Shown here in pieces: positions 1 through 8,907 of a stretch of DNA of 60,498 nucleotides. Position 1 is the first letter of the stretch; each line of letters begins with the position of its first letter. The position numbers and the translations under genes were made by a program. Origin of the DNA: Paludibacteraceae bacterium (GTDB taxonomy: Bacteria > Bacteroidota > Bacteroidia > Bacteroidales > Paludibacteraceae); contig CAJOIR010000008.1 in NCBI GenBank assembly GCA_905234685.1, forward strand, positions 1 to 60,498, read 5' to 3'. The notes under the pieces were generated by a model that saw only the letters and a list, made by a program, of their open reading frames with translations, ran no database searches and was not told the DNA's origin.

Positions 1-791
1 GTCTTTGGTGTAAACTCACTCTCAAAACCGTTGGGAGTGACTACATCGGCAGGCTTCTCAAGCAGTTGGCGGCATTCGCGATTAGTAATATCGCTGACAG
101 TAGTGAAGCAATCGGCATAATGAGCCGCCTGTTTCTCTACCGAATGCTTCGATACCATATTAAGTTCCTGAGCCATCTGGTCGCCGTGATAACCTTCAAA
201 ACAGTCGTATAGGGGTTTGCCGTTGCCTGCTATGCTGCGGCCAATGGAAGTGGCGTGTGTGGTGAAGAGCGTGCCAACCTTTGGCATGTGCTCTTTTACG
301 TAGAAGAGACCGAAAGCAGTCATCCATTCATTGAAATGCGCCACTACAGCAGTGTCCTGCATATTGTAGAAACGGTAAATGCTTTCCATGACTACGCCTG
401 TGACATATCCGAAGACAGATGCTTCATCATAGTCGCCGTAGGCTGCAATTGAGTTGACTTGAAACCGTATCCAGTTGTGATAGTAGATACTGTCTTTCTC
501 GGCATAGAAGGGTTTGAAGTCAACAAGAACTGCTATTGGTCTTCTAGGCACGAGCCAGCGACCAACTCTCACACGCAGGCCTTCCTTCTCGGCTTGCTTG
601 CGCCAATCTGCAAGCAGCGAGCGTGTCTCACGAAAATACTGATTATCCTCCCTGTTGTCAGGACCAATGAAAAAGACTTTGTCTTTATGTTCTTTCTGCA
701 TTATGGCGGCACGCGTTGATAGCACAGCATAAATGCCTCCGATCTTTTGGCATACCTCCCAACTGGTTTCGAATATGTATTCAGGTGTCAT
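1..791 (-). CDS. GT3-type glycogen synthase, 3'-truncated by window edge
   Basis: The frame is open from the ATG at 789-791 to the window edge, giving 263 codons with no stop. The protein begins MTPEYIFETSWEVCQKIGG and continues with IYAVLSTRA, the N-terminal sugar-nucleotide binding signature of eukaryotic-type (GT3) glycogen synthases that Bacteroidales use. Further family blocks are visible: IGPDNRED, HFNEWMTAFGL and FTTHATSIGRSIAGNG. It transfers glucose from a nucleotide sugar to growing cytosolic glycogen. It is the last visible gene of a minus-strand run (30 bp after the PKD lipoprotein). The C-terminal half is outside the window. Glycogen breakdown genes lie at 20-24.6 kb and 54.7 kb. 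Confidence 0.9.
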   Translation of the reverse strand, partial: MTPEYIFETSWEVCQKIGGIYAVLSTRAAIMQKEHKDKVFFIGPDNREDNQYFRETRSLLADWRKQAEKEGLRVRVGRWLVPRRPIAVLVDFKPFYAEKDSIYYHNWIRFQVNSIAAYGDYDEASVFGYVTGVVMESIYRFYNMQDTAVVAHFNEWMTAFGLFYVKEHMPKVGTLFTTHATSIGRSIAGNGKPLYDCFEGYHGDQMAQELNMVSKHSVEKQAAHYADCFTTVSDITNRECRQLLEKPADVVTPNGFESEFTPK

Positions 792-821
792 GGTAATTGA
801 TTAAGGTTAAAAGTTCAACAG

Positions 822-2234
822 TTATCTCTTTGTCTCGTCAATTGTGAGAGTTATGGCGGCGATGTTGTTGAGTTGTTTGTGTTCTGCAACAACGGTATTG
901 TTGCGAGTTTGCACAAGTGGAATATAAAACACTCCATCTTTGTCGGCACTGACAAGATAATTAAGGCTTCCTGCAACACAAAGTGCCCATGAGGACTCTA
1001 TGCCGTCGTCAAGAGTGTTGACATAAGAACCATCAATGTTGCGTACCATGAGTTTTGTTCCCTCAACAGTGTAAATCTTTCCTGCCAGAGGGTCAATAGC
1101 GAGGTTGAGAGGCGCCTCTTCAGTTGTTATAATCGTCGTGGCAGGAGCATTGCCGCTACCGATGTCAGAGTCACGGAAACGGTAAATGCCTTGTGTGGAG
1201 CCTATGTGAGTAATACCGTTATAAACACCTATGCCGCCACACACGCCACTCGCAAGTCCCTTGAGTGTACTCTCGGAAGCATATAATTGTTGTTTGCCGT
1301 CAGTGAAAATGGCATTGCGCGTTGAGAGAGGAATACGATAGATATTCTGGTTGGCGATATCAGCAAAATACAACATTCCATCGGAAATAGTGCCGGTGGA
1401 ATAGACGTAGTCGGTAACTGAGGCGGCATTGCGTATCACGGTCTCAATCTCGCCTGTATTGAGATCCATAGCATAGATTGCTCCTTCTGCTCCAGAGCGA
1501 AGTTCAAAGATATAAAGTATGTTGTCTGAAATAATCAGTTGGCGAACATTAGTGAGTTGAATGTCATCAGGAGTGATTGTATCCGGTGAGGTTAGAATTC
1601 CAGTGTAGAGACGCTGACGAAGCAGGTGACCGTCAGCAGTAGCCATGATACAAGAGGGTGCCGGAGTCTCTATAACCTTGTATGCAATGGTCTTCTCTGT
1701 GGTCTTGTCGCCTACAGTGGTGTTGAGTGTGACTTCTGCATTCTCCGAAGGGTGGGTGAAATAAAGAGTGATGCTGTTAGAGTACTCATCGCCATCTGTA
1801 ATGACAACATCCTTTGGCAGTTTCCACTCATAAGAGAGCGGCAGTGAGTAAGGGTTATAGGTGAGAGCAGTGAATGTGACCGCTGAATAAGTACCAATAT
1901 TGATCTCTGAGGCAGTAAAAGTTGGTATAGAGTCGTAAACGGTTATCTCCTTTGCTGCCTTTTGATAGTTCTTTCCGTCAAGAGTGAGAGTGATCATATA
2001 TACACCTGCCTGACGGTAAACTTTACTTGGACTCTTAACGGTAGATGTTGAGCCATCACCAAATTTCCACTCCCATTTACTATCAGTATCACCTTTTGTG
2101 CTCTTGTTGCTGAATATCACCGTCTGTCCGCAACGCGGTTCTTCAGGCGAGTAACTGAAGTCGATATCTCCCTTAGAGCATGCTGATTCCGCCACAACAA
2201 GGGCGACAAGCAAAATGTAATGCAATCTTTTCAT
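822..2234 (-). CDS. PKD-domain lipoprotein with beta-propeller-like C-terminus
   Basis: 470 aa. An N-terminal signal peptide ends in a lipobox-like ESAC with the putative lipidated Cys19. A PKD domain follows at about residues 28-100 (WKFGDGST and later VYRQAGVYMITLTL). The rest has repeated strands such as YAMDLNTGEIETV and IYRIPLSTRNAIF that look like NHL or SMP-30-style propeller blades. The start codon overlaps the stop of miaA by 4 nt (ATGA), so the two are probably co-transcribed and translationally coupled. It is likely a surface or periplasmic protein. The substrate is unknown. Confidence 0.8.
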   Translation of the reverse strand: MKRLHYILLVALVVAESACSKGDIDFSYSPEEPRCGQTVIFSNKSTKGDTDSKWEWKFGDGSTSTVKSPSKVYRQAGVYMITLTLDGKNYQKAAKEITVYDSIPTFTASEINIGTYSAVTFTALTYNPYSLPLSYEWKLPKDVVITDGDEYSNSITLYFTHPSENAEVTLNTTVGDKTTEKTIAYKVIETPAPSCIMATADGHLLRQRLYTGILTSPDTITPDDIQLTNVRQLIISDNILYIFELRSGAEGAIYAMDLNTGEIETVIRNAASVTDYVYSTGTISDGMLYFADIANQNIYRIPLSTRNAIFTDGKQQLYASESTLKGLASGVCGGIGVYNGITHIGSTQGIYRFRDSDIGSGNAPATTIITTEEAPLNLAIDPLAGKIYTVEGTKLMVRNIDGSYVNTLDDGIESSWALCVAGSLNYLVSADKDGVFYIPLVQTRNNTVVAEHKQLNNIAAITLTIDETKR

Positions 2235-3139
2235 ATATGTCTGTTGTCGGTCAATGCCAGTATGTCACCAGTTGTCACCTTTCCGGCATCGAACCAAGTT
2301 ATGTCATTATGTCTGTTTCTCCACCACGTCAATTGCCTCTTGGCGTAGTTTCGTGAGTGTTGCTGTATGAGTCTAACAGCATCGTCTCTGTTTATATCAC
2401 CGTCGAAGTACTGAAACATCTCCTTGTAACCAACGGTATTGAGGCTATTGAGTCCTTTATATGTATAGACACTACGTGCCTCGTCTTCAAGTCCTGCTTG
2501 CATCATGTGAAGCACCCTTGAATTGATTCTTTCATAGAGTTCACTGCGCTCCCGCTGCAGGCAAACCATAATTATACTGAACTCCCGTTGTGCTTTCTCA
2601 CCTTGCCTCAACTGAGAGTATGGTACTCCCGCTTCACGGATTATTTCGAGTGCATGCAAGAGTCTTTGCGGGTTACAGGTGTCAACCTCGCTGTAATACT
2701 GTGGGTCAAGGCGCCGCAGTTCTGTTTGAAGCCATCCGAGTCCTCTTTCTTGATAGCAGGCTGTCAACTCAGCACGCGTCTCGTGACTCACATCAGGCAA
2801 CATGTCAAGTCCGCTGCACACTGCATCAATATACATCATGCTTCCTCCTGTCATAAGCACAATATCCTGCTTCTGCATCATCTGCCTTATCAGAGACAGG
2901 GCATCGCGCTCATACATGCCGGCGTTATAGTCCTCGGTGACGCTCTTTATACCGACAAACCAATGTTTGATTCGTTTCTGCTCTTCGGCAGTAGGCGCTG
3001 CAGTGCCAATAGTTAACTCACGGTAAATCTGTCGTGAGTCGGCATTTACAATGTCGCTTTGGAGAGCTGCGGCGACATCAAGGGAGAGTGCTGTTTTCCC
3101 AACACCAGTAGGACCAGATATTACCAAAAGAGTCTTCAC
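2231..3139 (-). CDS. miaA: tRNA dimethylallyltransferase
   Basis: 302 aa, the usual length for MiaA. It transfers a dimethylallyl group from DMAPP to N6 of A37 in tRNAs that read UNN codons. The P-loop [11 protein letters not shown] is at residues 9-19, followed by the family blocks NADSRQIYR, GGSMMYIDAVCSGLD and, near the C-terminus, TVGYKEMFQYFDG and QHSRNYAKRQLTWWR. It sits between a pRiA4b ORF-3-like gene (39 bp upstream) and the PKD lipoprotein (4 nt overlap). No key residue appears to be missing. Confidence 0.97.
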   Translation of the reverse strand: MKTLLVISGPTGVGKTALSLDVAAALQSDIVNADSRQIYRELTIGTAAPTAEEQKRIKHWFVGIKSVTEDYNAGMYERDALSLIRQMMQKQDIVLMTGGSMMYIDAVCSGLDMLPDVSHETRAELTACYQERGLGWLQTELRRLDPQYYSEVDTCNPQRLLHALEIIREAGVPYSQLRQGEKAQREFSIIMVCLQRERSELYERINSRVLHMMQAGLEDEARSVYTYKGLNSLNTVGYKEMFQYFDGDINRDDAVRLIQQHSRNYAKRQLTWWRNRHNDITWFDAGKVTTGDILALTDNRHI

Positions 3140-3178
3140 AGGACACTGAATGGGCAGTTAACGTCCGACAGTATAGTG

Positions 3179-3718
3179 TTAGAACAAGGAGTTGTCATCG
3201 AAGTTGAGGTCTCCGAATCCTTCTGGGTCGAGTTCATCCTGATCGTAGTCATCTGAACCATAGAAGTCAGCGTCAACATCCAAGTCTTCAGTCTTGAGGT
3301 TGAGTACATCGTCAGTCTCCAACTGTTTTGGCGCTTTACCTACTGAAGCAGTGCACTTGACTCCCTCCATTGTGCCAGGCTTTATTTCGGTGAGTTCACC
3401 GAAGAAATAACGCTCGAACATCGGATCGAAGATGTAGATAAGTTTCTGCTTAGGCTCTGTAAGCATGTTGGAAAGATGAGTGTCTTCCATAACCATGTTG
3501 TCGTATTCGAAGGAGTTGCCCATTTCTACGAGCGTAATTTCCTGCTCTTTCTCCCAACGGTCGTTACAGAGAAAGAAAGAGGTCATCTGATCATCCTTGT
3601 ACTTTACCGAAGCCAGTATAGCCTTATGCAGGTCGAGAAAAGTAGCATCTGCATCACATTCGTAGATGCGTTTGAAGTTGTCAACTTCGTCGTTAAGCAA
3701 AGTGATCTTATAAATCAT
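3179..3718 (-). CDS. plasmid pRiA4b ORF-3-like family protein
   Basis: 179 aa. The N-terminal part (MIYKITLLNDEVDNFKRIYE, then ATFLDLHKAILASVKY and FFLCNDRWEKEQEI) matches the PRiA4_ORF3 / TnpR-like fold common as a stand-alone protein in Bacteroidales. The C-terminal 40 residues are strongly acidic (many D and E, ending FDDNSLF). The molecular role of the family is not established. It is the first gene of a minus-strand run leading into miaA, with a promoter at 3787-3794. No mobile element is nearby, so the plasmid name is historical. Confidence 0.75.
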   Translation of the reverse strand: MIYKITLLNDEVDNFKRIYECDADATFLDLHKAILASVKYKDDQMTSFFLCNDRWEKEQEITLVEMGNSFEYDNMVMEDTHLSNMLTEPKQKLIYIFDPMFERYFFGELTEIKPGTMEGVKCTASVGKAPKQLETDDVLNLKTEDLDVDADFYGSDDYDQDELDPEGFGDLNFDDNSLF

Positions 3719-3786
3719 ATCAGTATTAAGTTGGTATGCTTCAGCCTGTTATGGAGTACAAGCAGATGCATGTTATTTTATAGGTG

Positions 3787-3794
3787 CAAAGATA
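3787..3794 (-). promoter_or_regulatory. -7 box (TATCTTTG) for the 3718 gene run
   Basis: The minus-strand TATCTTTG fits the Bacteroidota -7 consensus TAnnTTTG and lies 68 bp upstream of the start at 3718. An exact TTTG at -33 was not found. CTTG-like bases occur about 20 bp upstream. Confidence 0.5.
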
Positions 3795-3957
3795 ACACTA
3801 TTAAGTAAATTATGCAAGAGTCCAAGAGAAAATTCAGTTTTAGTGTGGATTACAATCAGATTCTTTTTTCAACACTCCCTGACAGTCGCGTTGCCAAACT
3901 CGGCTTCGTCCGGTTGCGCAAGACCTTCGGTGCTTGCACCATCCTTGCTTTCGTTTT

Positions 3958-4004
3958 CGTCCTTTTTACGTCTTTTTTTCGTCCTTTTTACGTGTTTTTT
4001 ACGT
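3958..4004 (+). repeat. 11-bp tandem array, unit CGTCCTTTTTA, 4 copies
   Basis: Four consecutive 11-nt units begin at 3958, 3969, 3980 and 3991: CGTCCTTTTTA, CGTCTTTTTTT, CGTCCTTTTTA and CGTGTTTTTTA, followed by CGTAAAT. A second copy of the same family, with the same CGTAAAT ending, lies at 26905-26962. The T-tracts are phased once per 11 bp, which would favour DNA curvature. Confidence 0.95.
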
Positions 4005-4123
4005 AAATCATATATCGGCTTTATGGATAAGAGGGGTTAAGGGCATAGAGGAATGACGGGAGAGTGATGAGGAGTTAAGTGAGGTTGTGATGAGGTCAAA
4101 TGATGAAGAAATAGCAGAAATAA

Positions 4124-4155
4124 TTTGCAGGAATGAAAAAGTTGCGCTACCTTTG
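4124..4155 (+). promoter_or_regulatory. Promoter of tRNA-Met
   Basis: TTTG at 4124-4127, a 20-bp spacer, then TACCTTTG at 4148-4155. This is a full match to the Bacteroidota -33/-7 promoter and lies 21 bp before the tRNA. Confidence 0.75.
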
Positions 4156-4176
4156 CAGCCGCAAAAGCGAAATTCT

Positions 4177-4251
4177 GGTCCCGTAGCTCAGTTGGTCAGT
4201 AGCACCTGACTCATAATCAGGGGGTCCTTGGTTCAAGCCCAAGCGGGACCA
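4177..4251 (+). tRNA. tRNA-Met (CAT), elongator-type
   Basis: The acceptor stem GGTCCCG/CGGGACC with discriminator A, the T-arm CTTGG-TTCAAGC-CCAAG and the anticodon arm CCTGA-CTCATAA-TCAGG give anticodon CAT. The first pair is G-C, so it is not the initiator. A tRNA-Ile with lysidine-modified CAT cannot be excluded from sequence. The D-arm is one nucleotide longer than the common elongator pattern, leaving a 3-bp D-stem (GCT/AGC). Confidence 0.93.
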
Positions 4252-4267
4252 CAATATCAATTATAAA

Positions 4268-4300
4268 GGGAGAAAATCACGGTTTTCTCCCTAAATTTTT
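4268..4300 (+). terminator. Rho-independent terminator after tRNA-Met
   Basis: A perfect 9-bp stem GGGAGAAAA/TTTTCTCCC with a 6-nt loop is followed by TAAATTTTT. It separates the tRNA from the small gene at 4319. Confidence 0.85.
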
Positions 4301-4318
4301 ATAATAACTAATAATACC

Positions 4319-4711
4319 ATGAATACTGCTGACTACATATTACTTCTGGATGACAAAGAAGAAGAGGACATGCGCGGTGAATACGGCAAAGACCTGATGA
4401 TGATGTCGCACGAATACCTGATGCTGCCGATGGAGGATATCGGAGAGAAACTGACAGACATGATACAATGCCGCAACCAGAAGAAAACGAGTATGTATCA
4501 GGTGAGACTTCTTAGTATAAAAGGCGAGAGCGTGAACCTCCAGTTTGACTCGTATATTCTCAGGGACGAGACATTCAGCCTGAATGCAGACGAGCCTTAC
4601 AGGAGAGGTGTGAGCGGCTGCAGAGACAAATATCACTACCTTACATTCTCGCTTGTAAGCAAAGAAAAATTCGAGATACCCAAGAACAGTCTCGAGTATC
4701 TCGATATTTAG
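4319..4711 (+). CDS. Conserved-looking hypothetical protein
   Basis: 130 aa, not recognised. It starts MNTADYILLLDDKEEED, has an acidic, Met-rich N-terminal half (GKDLMMMSHEYLMLPMEDIG) and a C-terminal half with alternating hydrophobic residues suggesting beta strands (YQVRLLSIKGESVNLQF, HYLTFSLVSKEKFEI). No signal peptide or membrane segment is visible, so it is probably a small cytosolic protein. It begins 19 bp after the tRNA-Met terminator and is convergent with clpX. Its codon usage resembles its neighbours. Confidence 0.7.
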   Translation: MNTADYILLLDDKEEEDMRGEYGKDLMMMSHEYLMLPMEDIGEKLTDMIQCRNQKKTSMYQVRLLSIKGESVNLQFDSYILRDETFSLNADEPYRRGVSGCRDKYHYLTFSLVSKEKFEIPKNSLEYLDI

Positions 4712-4745
4712 TATGATGCAGTTGTAAAGAAAGGCTTTCCGCTTT

Positions 4746-6026
4746 CTATAATCCTGCCTGCAGTCGAAGCATGTCGGCAGCCTCTATTTGGCGGCGTGCA
4801 AAATCAAGTGTGACAGTGTAGTTATCCACATGGTTATGTGGCAGGTCATACATAACCGGCATCATGACAGTCTCGGCAAGTGAGCGCAATCCGCGTGCTC
4901 CGAGTTTGTACTCGACAGCCTTATCTACAATATAGTCAAGCACCTGAGGCTCGAAATCTAGAACTACGCCATCCATTTGCAGCAGTTTCTTGTACTGCTT
5001 GATGATGGCGTTCTTAGGCTCAGTGAGAATATTTCGCAATGCCTCTCGTGAGAGCGGCTCAAGATATGTGAGTACGGGTAACCGTCCTACAATCTCCGGT
5101 ATGAGTCCGAAAGCCTTAAGGTCCTGTGGTGCTATGTATTTGAGAATATTATCCTTGCCCACGCGCTGACGTGTGTCGGCCTTCTCGAAGCCAATAACCT
5201 GAGTATTGAGTCGTGCAGCAATTCTTCGTTCGATACCGTCGAAAGCGCCTCCGCAGATAAAGAGTATGTTCTGAGTATCGACATGTATGAACTCCTGCTC
5301 AGGGTGCTTTCTTCCTCCCTCAGGTGGCACGTTGACGACAGAGCCCTCAAGGAGTTTCAGTAATGCCTGCTGCACTCCTTCTCCACTAACATCACGTGTG
5401 ATGCTTGGGTTGTCGGACTTGCGTGCAATTTTGTCGATTTCATCGATGAAAACGATGCCTCTCTCAGCCTTCTTGACATCATAGTTGCACTCCTGAAGCA
5501 GCCTTGAAAGGAGAGACTCGACATCTTCGCCGACATAACCAGCTTGAGTGAGCACGGTAGCATCAACGATGGTAAACGGCACCTTGAGCATCTTAGCGAT
5601 GGTCTTGGCAAGTAGAGTCTTTCCTGTGCCAGTGGAGCCGACCAGAATGATGTTAGACTTCTCAATCTCCACATCATCGTCGGTCTTAGGCTGAAGTAGG
5701 CGCTTGTAGTGGTTATAGACGGCAACGGAGAGAAAACGTTTAGCCTCGTCCTGACCTATGACATACTGGTCGAGGAAAGCCTTGATTTCTGCCGGCGCAG
5801 GGAGACTGTCCAATGAGATGGCCTCATCTCTGATTCCTGTTTTCTTTTCCTTCCGTTTTGCCACGAGGGTATTGATGAACTTCTCGTAGTCCACACCCAT
5901 TTCGCTGTATATTGACACCGCCTGAGCAGCGCAAGAAGGGCATATATAGACACCTGCATCTCCAAGCAATCCTTCAGCCTCAGTTCCACAGAAGGAGCAA
6001 CGGTTTATGTTGCTTTTCTTAGCCAT
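4746..6026 (-). CDS. clpX: ATP-dependent Clp protease ATP-binding subunit ClpX
   Basis: 426 aa from the ATG at 6024-6026 ([14 protein letters not shown]). An upstream in-frame ATG would add eight atypical residues. The N-terminal zinc-binding domain has CSFC and CPSC. The AAA+ module has Walker A GSTGTGKT, Walker B FIDEIDK and the arginine-finger region following [15 protein letters not shown]. ClpX unfolds tagged substrates and feeds them to ClpP. Its start overlaps the clpP stop by 8 nt in a different frame, so the pair is translationally coupled. The usual trigger-factor gene is not upstream of clpP here. Confidence 0.98.
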   Translation of the reverse strand: MAKKSNINRCSFCGTEAEGLLGDAGVYICPSCAAQAVSIYSEMGVDYEKFINTLVAKRKEKKTGIRDEAISLDSLPAPAEIKAFLDQYVIGQDEAKRFLSVAVYNHYKRLLQPKTDDDVEIEKSNIILVGSTGTGKTLLAKTIAKMLKVPFTIVDATVLTQAGYVGEDVESLLSRLLQECNYDVKKAERGIVFIDEIDKIARKSDNPSITRDVSGEGVQQALLKLLEGSVVNVPPEGGRKHPEQEFIHVDTQNILFICGGAFDGIERRIAARLNTQVIGFEKADTRQRVGKDNILKYIAPQDLKAFGLIPEIVGRLPVLTYLEPLSREALRNILTEPKNAIIKQYKKLLQMDGVVLDFEPQVLDYIVDKAVEYKLGARGLRSLAETVMMPVMYDLPHNHVDNYTVTLDFARRQIEAADMLRLQAGL

Positions 6027-6693
6027 TTTTTTTAGAGAAGACGCGGTCAATCATTCCGTATTCAAGTGCCTCCTGAGCTGTCATCCAGTAGTCACGGTCG
6101 GCATCAGCAATAATCTTATCCATAGACTGTCCTGAATGATTGGATATAATCTGATATAGTTCCTCTTTGAGTTTGAGAATCTCGCGAGCGGTGATCTCTA
6201 TATCCGAAGCCTGACCTTGAATACCTCCCATAGGCTGATGAATCATTACGCGGCTGTGAGGCAGTGCAGCACGCATACCCTTCTCGCCAGCGACAAGGAG
6301 CACAGCACCCATAGAGGCCGCCATGCCAGTACAGATAGTGGCAACCTTGGCGGATATAAACTGCATGGTGTCGTAGATGCCGAGACCAGCATATACGCTA
6401 CCACCAGGGGTATTGAGGTAAAGGGAAATGTCGCGACTGCTGTCAACAGAGTCAAGATAGAGCAACTGTGCTTGAATGACATTGGCACTATAGTCAGTGA
6501 CCTCAGTGCCCATGAAGATGATTCGATCCATCATAAGACGTGAGAAGACATCCATTTGAGTGACGTGCAGTTCTCTCTCTTCGAGAATAGAAGGAGAGAT
6601 ATAACTTGCTCTGGGGGCAGAAACGTTCATCAAATTTTCAACGTGCATGGTATTCATACCCATGCTCTTTACATACTTGAGGAAATCATTCAT
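6019..6693 (-). CDS. clpP: ATP-dependent Clp protease proteolytic subunit ClpP
   Basis: 224 aa. It carries the full serine protease triad: Ser127 in GMAASMGA, His152 in VMIHQPMGG and Asp201 in DADRDYWM. The [17 protein letters not shown] block is intact. The N-terminal propeptide-like stretch of about 30 residues is longer than in E. coli, as is usual in Bacteroidota. It forms the tetradecameric chamber that pairs with ClpX (next gene) and probably ClpC (8908-11388). The promoter box is at 6728-6735. Confidence 0.98.
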   Translation of the reverse strand: MNDFLKYVKSMGMNTMHVENLMNVSAPRASYISPSILEERELHVTQMDVFSRLMMDRIIFMGTEVTDYSANVIQAQLLYLDSVDSSRDISLYLNTPGGSVYAGLGIYDTMQFISAKVATICTGMAASMGAVLLVAGEKGMRAALPHSRVMIHQPMGGIQGQASDIEITAREILKLKEELYQIISNHSGQSMDKIIADADRDYWMTAQEALEYGMIDRVFSKKNG

Positions 6694-6727
6694 AAGGCTG
6701 TAAGTTAATGTGGTTTGTTATTGGTCG

Positions 6728-6735
6728 CAAAGATA
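6728..6735 (-). promoter_or_regulatory. -7 box (TATCTTTG) of clpP-clpX
   Basis: The minus-strand TATCTTTG lies 34 bp upstream of the clpP start. A CTTG (one mismatch to TTTG) lies 20 bp further upstream at 6756-6759. Confidence 0.6.
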
Positions 6736-6760
6736 GGGCTTTTAGATTAAATACACAAGT

Positions 6761-6782
6761 GTTTTATATTTGTTTTATATGT
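6761..6782 (+). repeat. 11-bp tandem repeat, unit GTTTTATATTT, 2 copies
   Basis: GTTTTATATTT is followed directly by GTTTTATATGT (10 of 11 identical). It sits in the centre of the clpP/porin divergent promoter region and overlaps the -33 TTTG of the porin promoter. With only two AT-rich copies it is weak evidence alone, but the period matches the other arrays. Confidence 0.6.
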
Positions 6783-6803
6783 CAACAATATTTAGTACCT
6801 TTG
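6769..6803 (+). promoter_or_regulatory. Promoter of the porin gene, nearly leaderless
   Basis: TTTG at 6769-6772, then TACCTTTG at 6796-6803 with a 23-bp spacer. Only 9 nt separate the box from the ATG at 6813, so the 5' UTR should be a few nucleotides. This also excludes the longer in-frame start upstream. Confidence 0.65.
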
Positions 6804-6812
6804 CACCGCATA

Positions 6813-8819
6813 ATGTCACACTACACGAAACATATAATAACTATGTTGGTGCTGCTGACGACAGCGGTGTACCAGATTTCAGCCAAGGAGACGACCAAGC
6901 CTTCATTCAGGAGTTGGCATCTGCATGAGGGTCTTCGTGTGGTTGACTCCGTAGGTTTTGACACATCGTATATTGACTATCCGATGAAAGAGATGCCTCA
7001 CATATATTCAGTTGCCAACAGTTATAACGGCAACCTTGTGTCACCTATAGAATCAAAACTATTTTTCGACCGTCGAAATAAGACGGGCTTCCTATTTGCT
7101 CATGCCTATGAACCCTACATACTGACAGGAGAGGATGTGCGCTTTTATAAGACAAACATAGCCTTCAGTTCGATAGCCTACAAGAAAGGATTTACGACAT
7201 ACCGCGAAGACAACGACATTGACTTCATGTTCACAGGTAACGTGACACGCAAGACAAATTTGGGTATCACTCTAAACTACCTGAACGGTGTGGGTCACTA
7301 TGATTCCCAAGCAGGCAAACGTTTTGCCGGCAGTCTTTTCGGGTCGTACAACGGCAACCACTACTCGTGTATGGGTGCTGTTACATTCAACACGATGAGC
7401 ACTTTCGAGAACGGCGGTCTGAGTGATGACAGTTCTCTAAGCGGCATACTGAAAGCAGAAGACCTCAGTGTCAAGCTTAACGCGATGTCAGGCTTCAAAC
7501 ACATAGCCGGCTTCTGGAATCACTACTACAGTATATGTGTGGAGCGTGAACGCAAGGAGAAGATAAAGCCACGCCGCGGCAGTAACGAAGAACCGAGAGA
7601 CACGGTCATCATAGAGTATATACCTGTGACCACTTTCCGTCATGTGCTTGATATCAACCAGTCAACGCGCAGATACGTAGAGAAGACGTCACGTCAGAAC
7701 TTCTATGAGGACACTTATTTTAACATGAGCAAGACCAACGACACCGCCAATGTGCTAAACATACGTAATACGCTGATGGTGACCTTTGAAGAGGAATTCA
7801 ACAAGTGGCTGAAGTTTGGTGCAGACGTATATGCTGTGAATGAATGTCAGCGATATGGCTTTCATATACCCGACCAGAAGGCTCTGTTCATTGACTCAGT
7901 GCTAATTGGCGACCTATCGAAATACACATCGCAGTACTTGCTTCCCGGTGACACGGTGATGGGCAAACGCTGGGTGAACAACACGTGGATAGGCGGCTCG
8001 CTATACAAGAACAGAGGCAAGTGGGTTCACTACGGCTTTAACGGCGACGTATGTCTAGCAGGCTACAAGATAGGACAGTTTCAGGTGAACGGTCATGTGG
8101 ACGGCGATTTCCCAATAGGCAAGGACACTCTGAGTATGAGTGCCAAGGTGTCATTCGGCAATGAGACTCCCGATTACTTTCTGCAGCACTACCGCTCAAA
8201 TCACTTTACATGGAACAACAACTTCGTGAAGCCCTACAAACTGCATGTAAACGGAGTCGTGAGTTATCCGACCAAGTATGTGCAACCTCGTGTACAGGTT
8301 GACTTTGCAAACATAACCAACCATATTTATTTCGGCACTGACGGCAAGCCACACCAAATGACCGGCAACATACAGGTGATAGCAGTGAATGCACAGGTGA
8401 ACATACGAGCTCCGTATTTCGGAATGGACAATAACGTAGTATGGCAGATGTCATCGTCGGAGCATGTGCCTTTGCCTATGATAACGCTATACAGCAACAT
8501 ATACTACTACGGCACATGGTTCAAAGCCCTTGATGTGCAGATGGGTGTTGACCTCAGATATCACACTCTGTATTACGCGCCTGTGCTAAATCCTGCCATA
8601 GGTCAGTTCTGCGAGCAGAAAGACAAAATGATTGGAAACTACCCAGTGTTGAATGTTTATGCCAATTTCTACGTGAAGTTACTAAGATTGAAGTTCTTTG
8701 CACACTTCACGCACTTTAACCAGTATTTCATGCCTGAGAAAACCTATTTCTCCATGCCGGGATACCCACTTAATCCGCCGGTATTCAGAGCAGGACTGGC
8801 ATGGCATTTCTACAAGTAG
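6813..8819 (+). CDS. Putative outer-membrane porin (Porin_10-like)
   Basis: 668 aa from the ATG at 6813 (MSHYTKHIITMLVLLTTAVY), giving a normal signal peptide. A more upstream start would put the promoter inside the gene. The mature protein is rich in alternating polar/aromatic strands (FLFAHAYEPYI, GITLNYLNGVGHY, VHYGFNGDVCLAGYKIGQF) and ends with an aromatic strand, FRAGLAWHFYK, typical of outer-membrane barrels. It resembles the Bacteroidota putative porin family (Porin_10). The substrate is unknown. It is transcribed divergently from clpPX. Confidence 0.8.
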   Translation: MSHYTKHIITMLVLLTTAVYQISAKETTKPSFRSWHLHEGLRVVDSVGFDTSYIDYPMKEMPHIYSVANSYNGNLVSPIESKLFFDRRNKTGFLFAHAYEPYILTGEDVRFYKTNIAFSSIAYKKGFTTYREDNDIDFMFTGNVTRKTNLGITLNYLNGVGHYDSQAGKRFAGSLFGSYNGNHYSCMGAVTFNTMSTFENGGLSDDSSLSGILKAEDLSVKLNAMSGFKHIAGFWNHYYSICVERERKEKIKPRRGSNEEPRDTVIIEYIPVTTFRHVLDINQSTRRYVEKTSRQNFYEDTYFNMSKTNDTANVLNIRNTLMVTFEEEFNKWLKFGADVYAVNECQRYGFHIPDQKALFIDSVLIGDLSKYTSQYLLPGDTVMGKRWVNNTWIGGSLYKNRGKWVHYGFNGDVCLAGYKIGQFQVNGHVDGDFPIGKDTLSMSAKVSFGNETPDYFLQHYRSNHFTWNNNFVKPYKLHVNGVVSYPTKYVQPRVQVDFANITNHIYFGTDGKPHQMTGNIQVIAVNAQVNIRAPYFGMDNNVVWQMSSSEHVPLPMITLYSNIYYYGTWFKALDVQMGVDLRYHTLYYAPVLNPAIGQFCEQKDKMIGNYPVLNVYANFYVKLLRLKFFAHFTHFNQYFMPEKTYFSMPGYPLNPPVFRAGLAWHFYK

Positions 8820-8907
8820 AATTAAAGTTAAAGATTAATGTTTAAGAATCAAAGTTTAATGTTTTAGTGGCAAAACCCTATTTAAACGACAAAATACCAG
8901 TGACAAT

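Larger units (their letters stand above)
3719..4176. other. Gene-free divergent intergenic region
   Basis: 458 bp between the minus gene at 3718 and tRNA-Met. It holds the two divergent promoters (3787-3794 and 4124-4155), an 11-bp tandem array at 3958-4004, an 11-mer GAGGGGTTAAG at 4031-4041 that recurs at 18174-18184, and a degenerate GTGATGAGG-rich stretch at 4064-4107. The short open frames here translate the repeat and are not convincing genes. Confidence 0.7.

Noticed and set aside
3812-4040. Two overlapping open frames of 64-65 codons
   Set aside because: They translate the 11-bp T-rich array into Phe/Val/Leu-rich sequence, lack a promoter in the right place and overlap each other.
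4064-4107. Further 11-bp array (GTGATGAGG-rich stretch)
   Set aside because: The two best copies are 23 bp apart and intermediate units match poorly, so an 11-bp step is not clear.
6708-6812. Longer in-frame start of the porin gene
   Set aside because: The extension crosses the porin promoter box and replaces the normal signal peptide at MSHYTKH.
8819-8907. Tandem repeat upstream of clpC
   Set aside because: AAAGATTAATG and AAAGTTTAATG are 21 bp apart within TTAAAG-rich sequence common in intergenic DNA. There is no 11-bp period.
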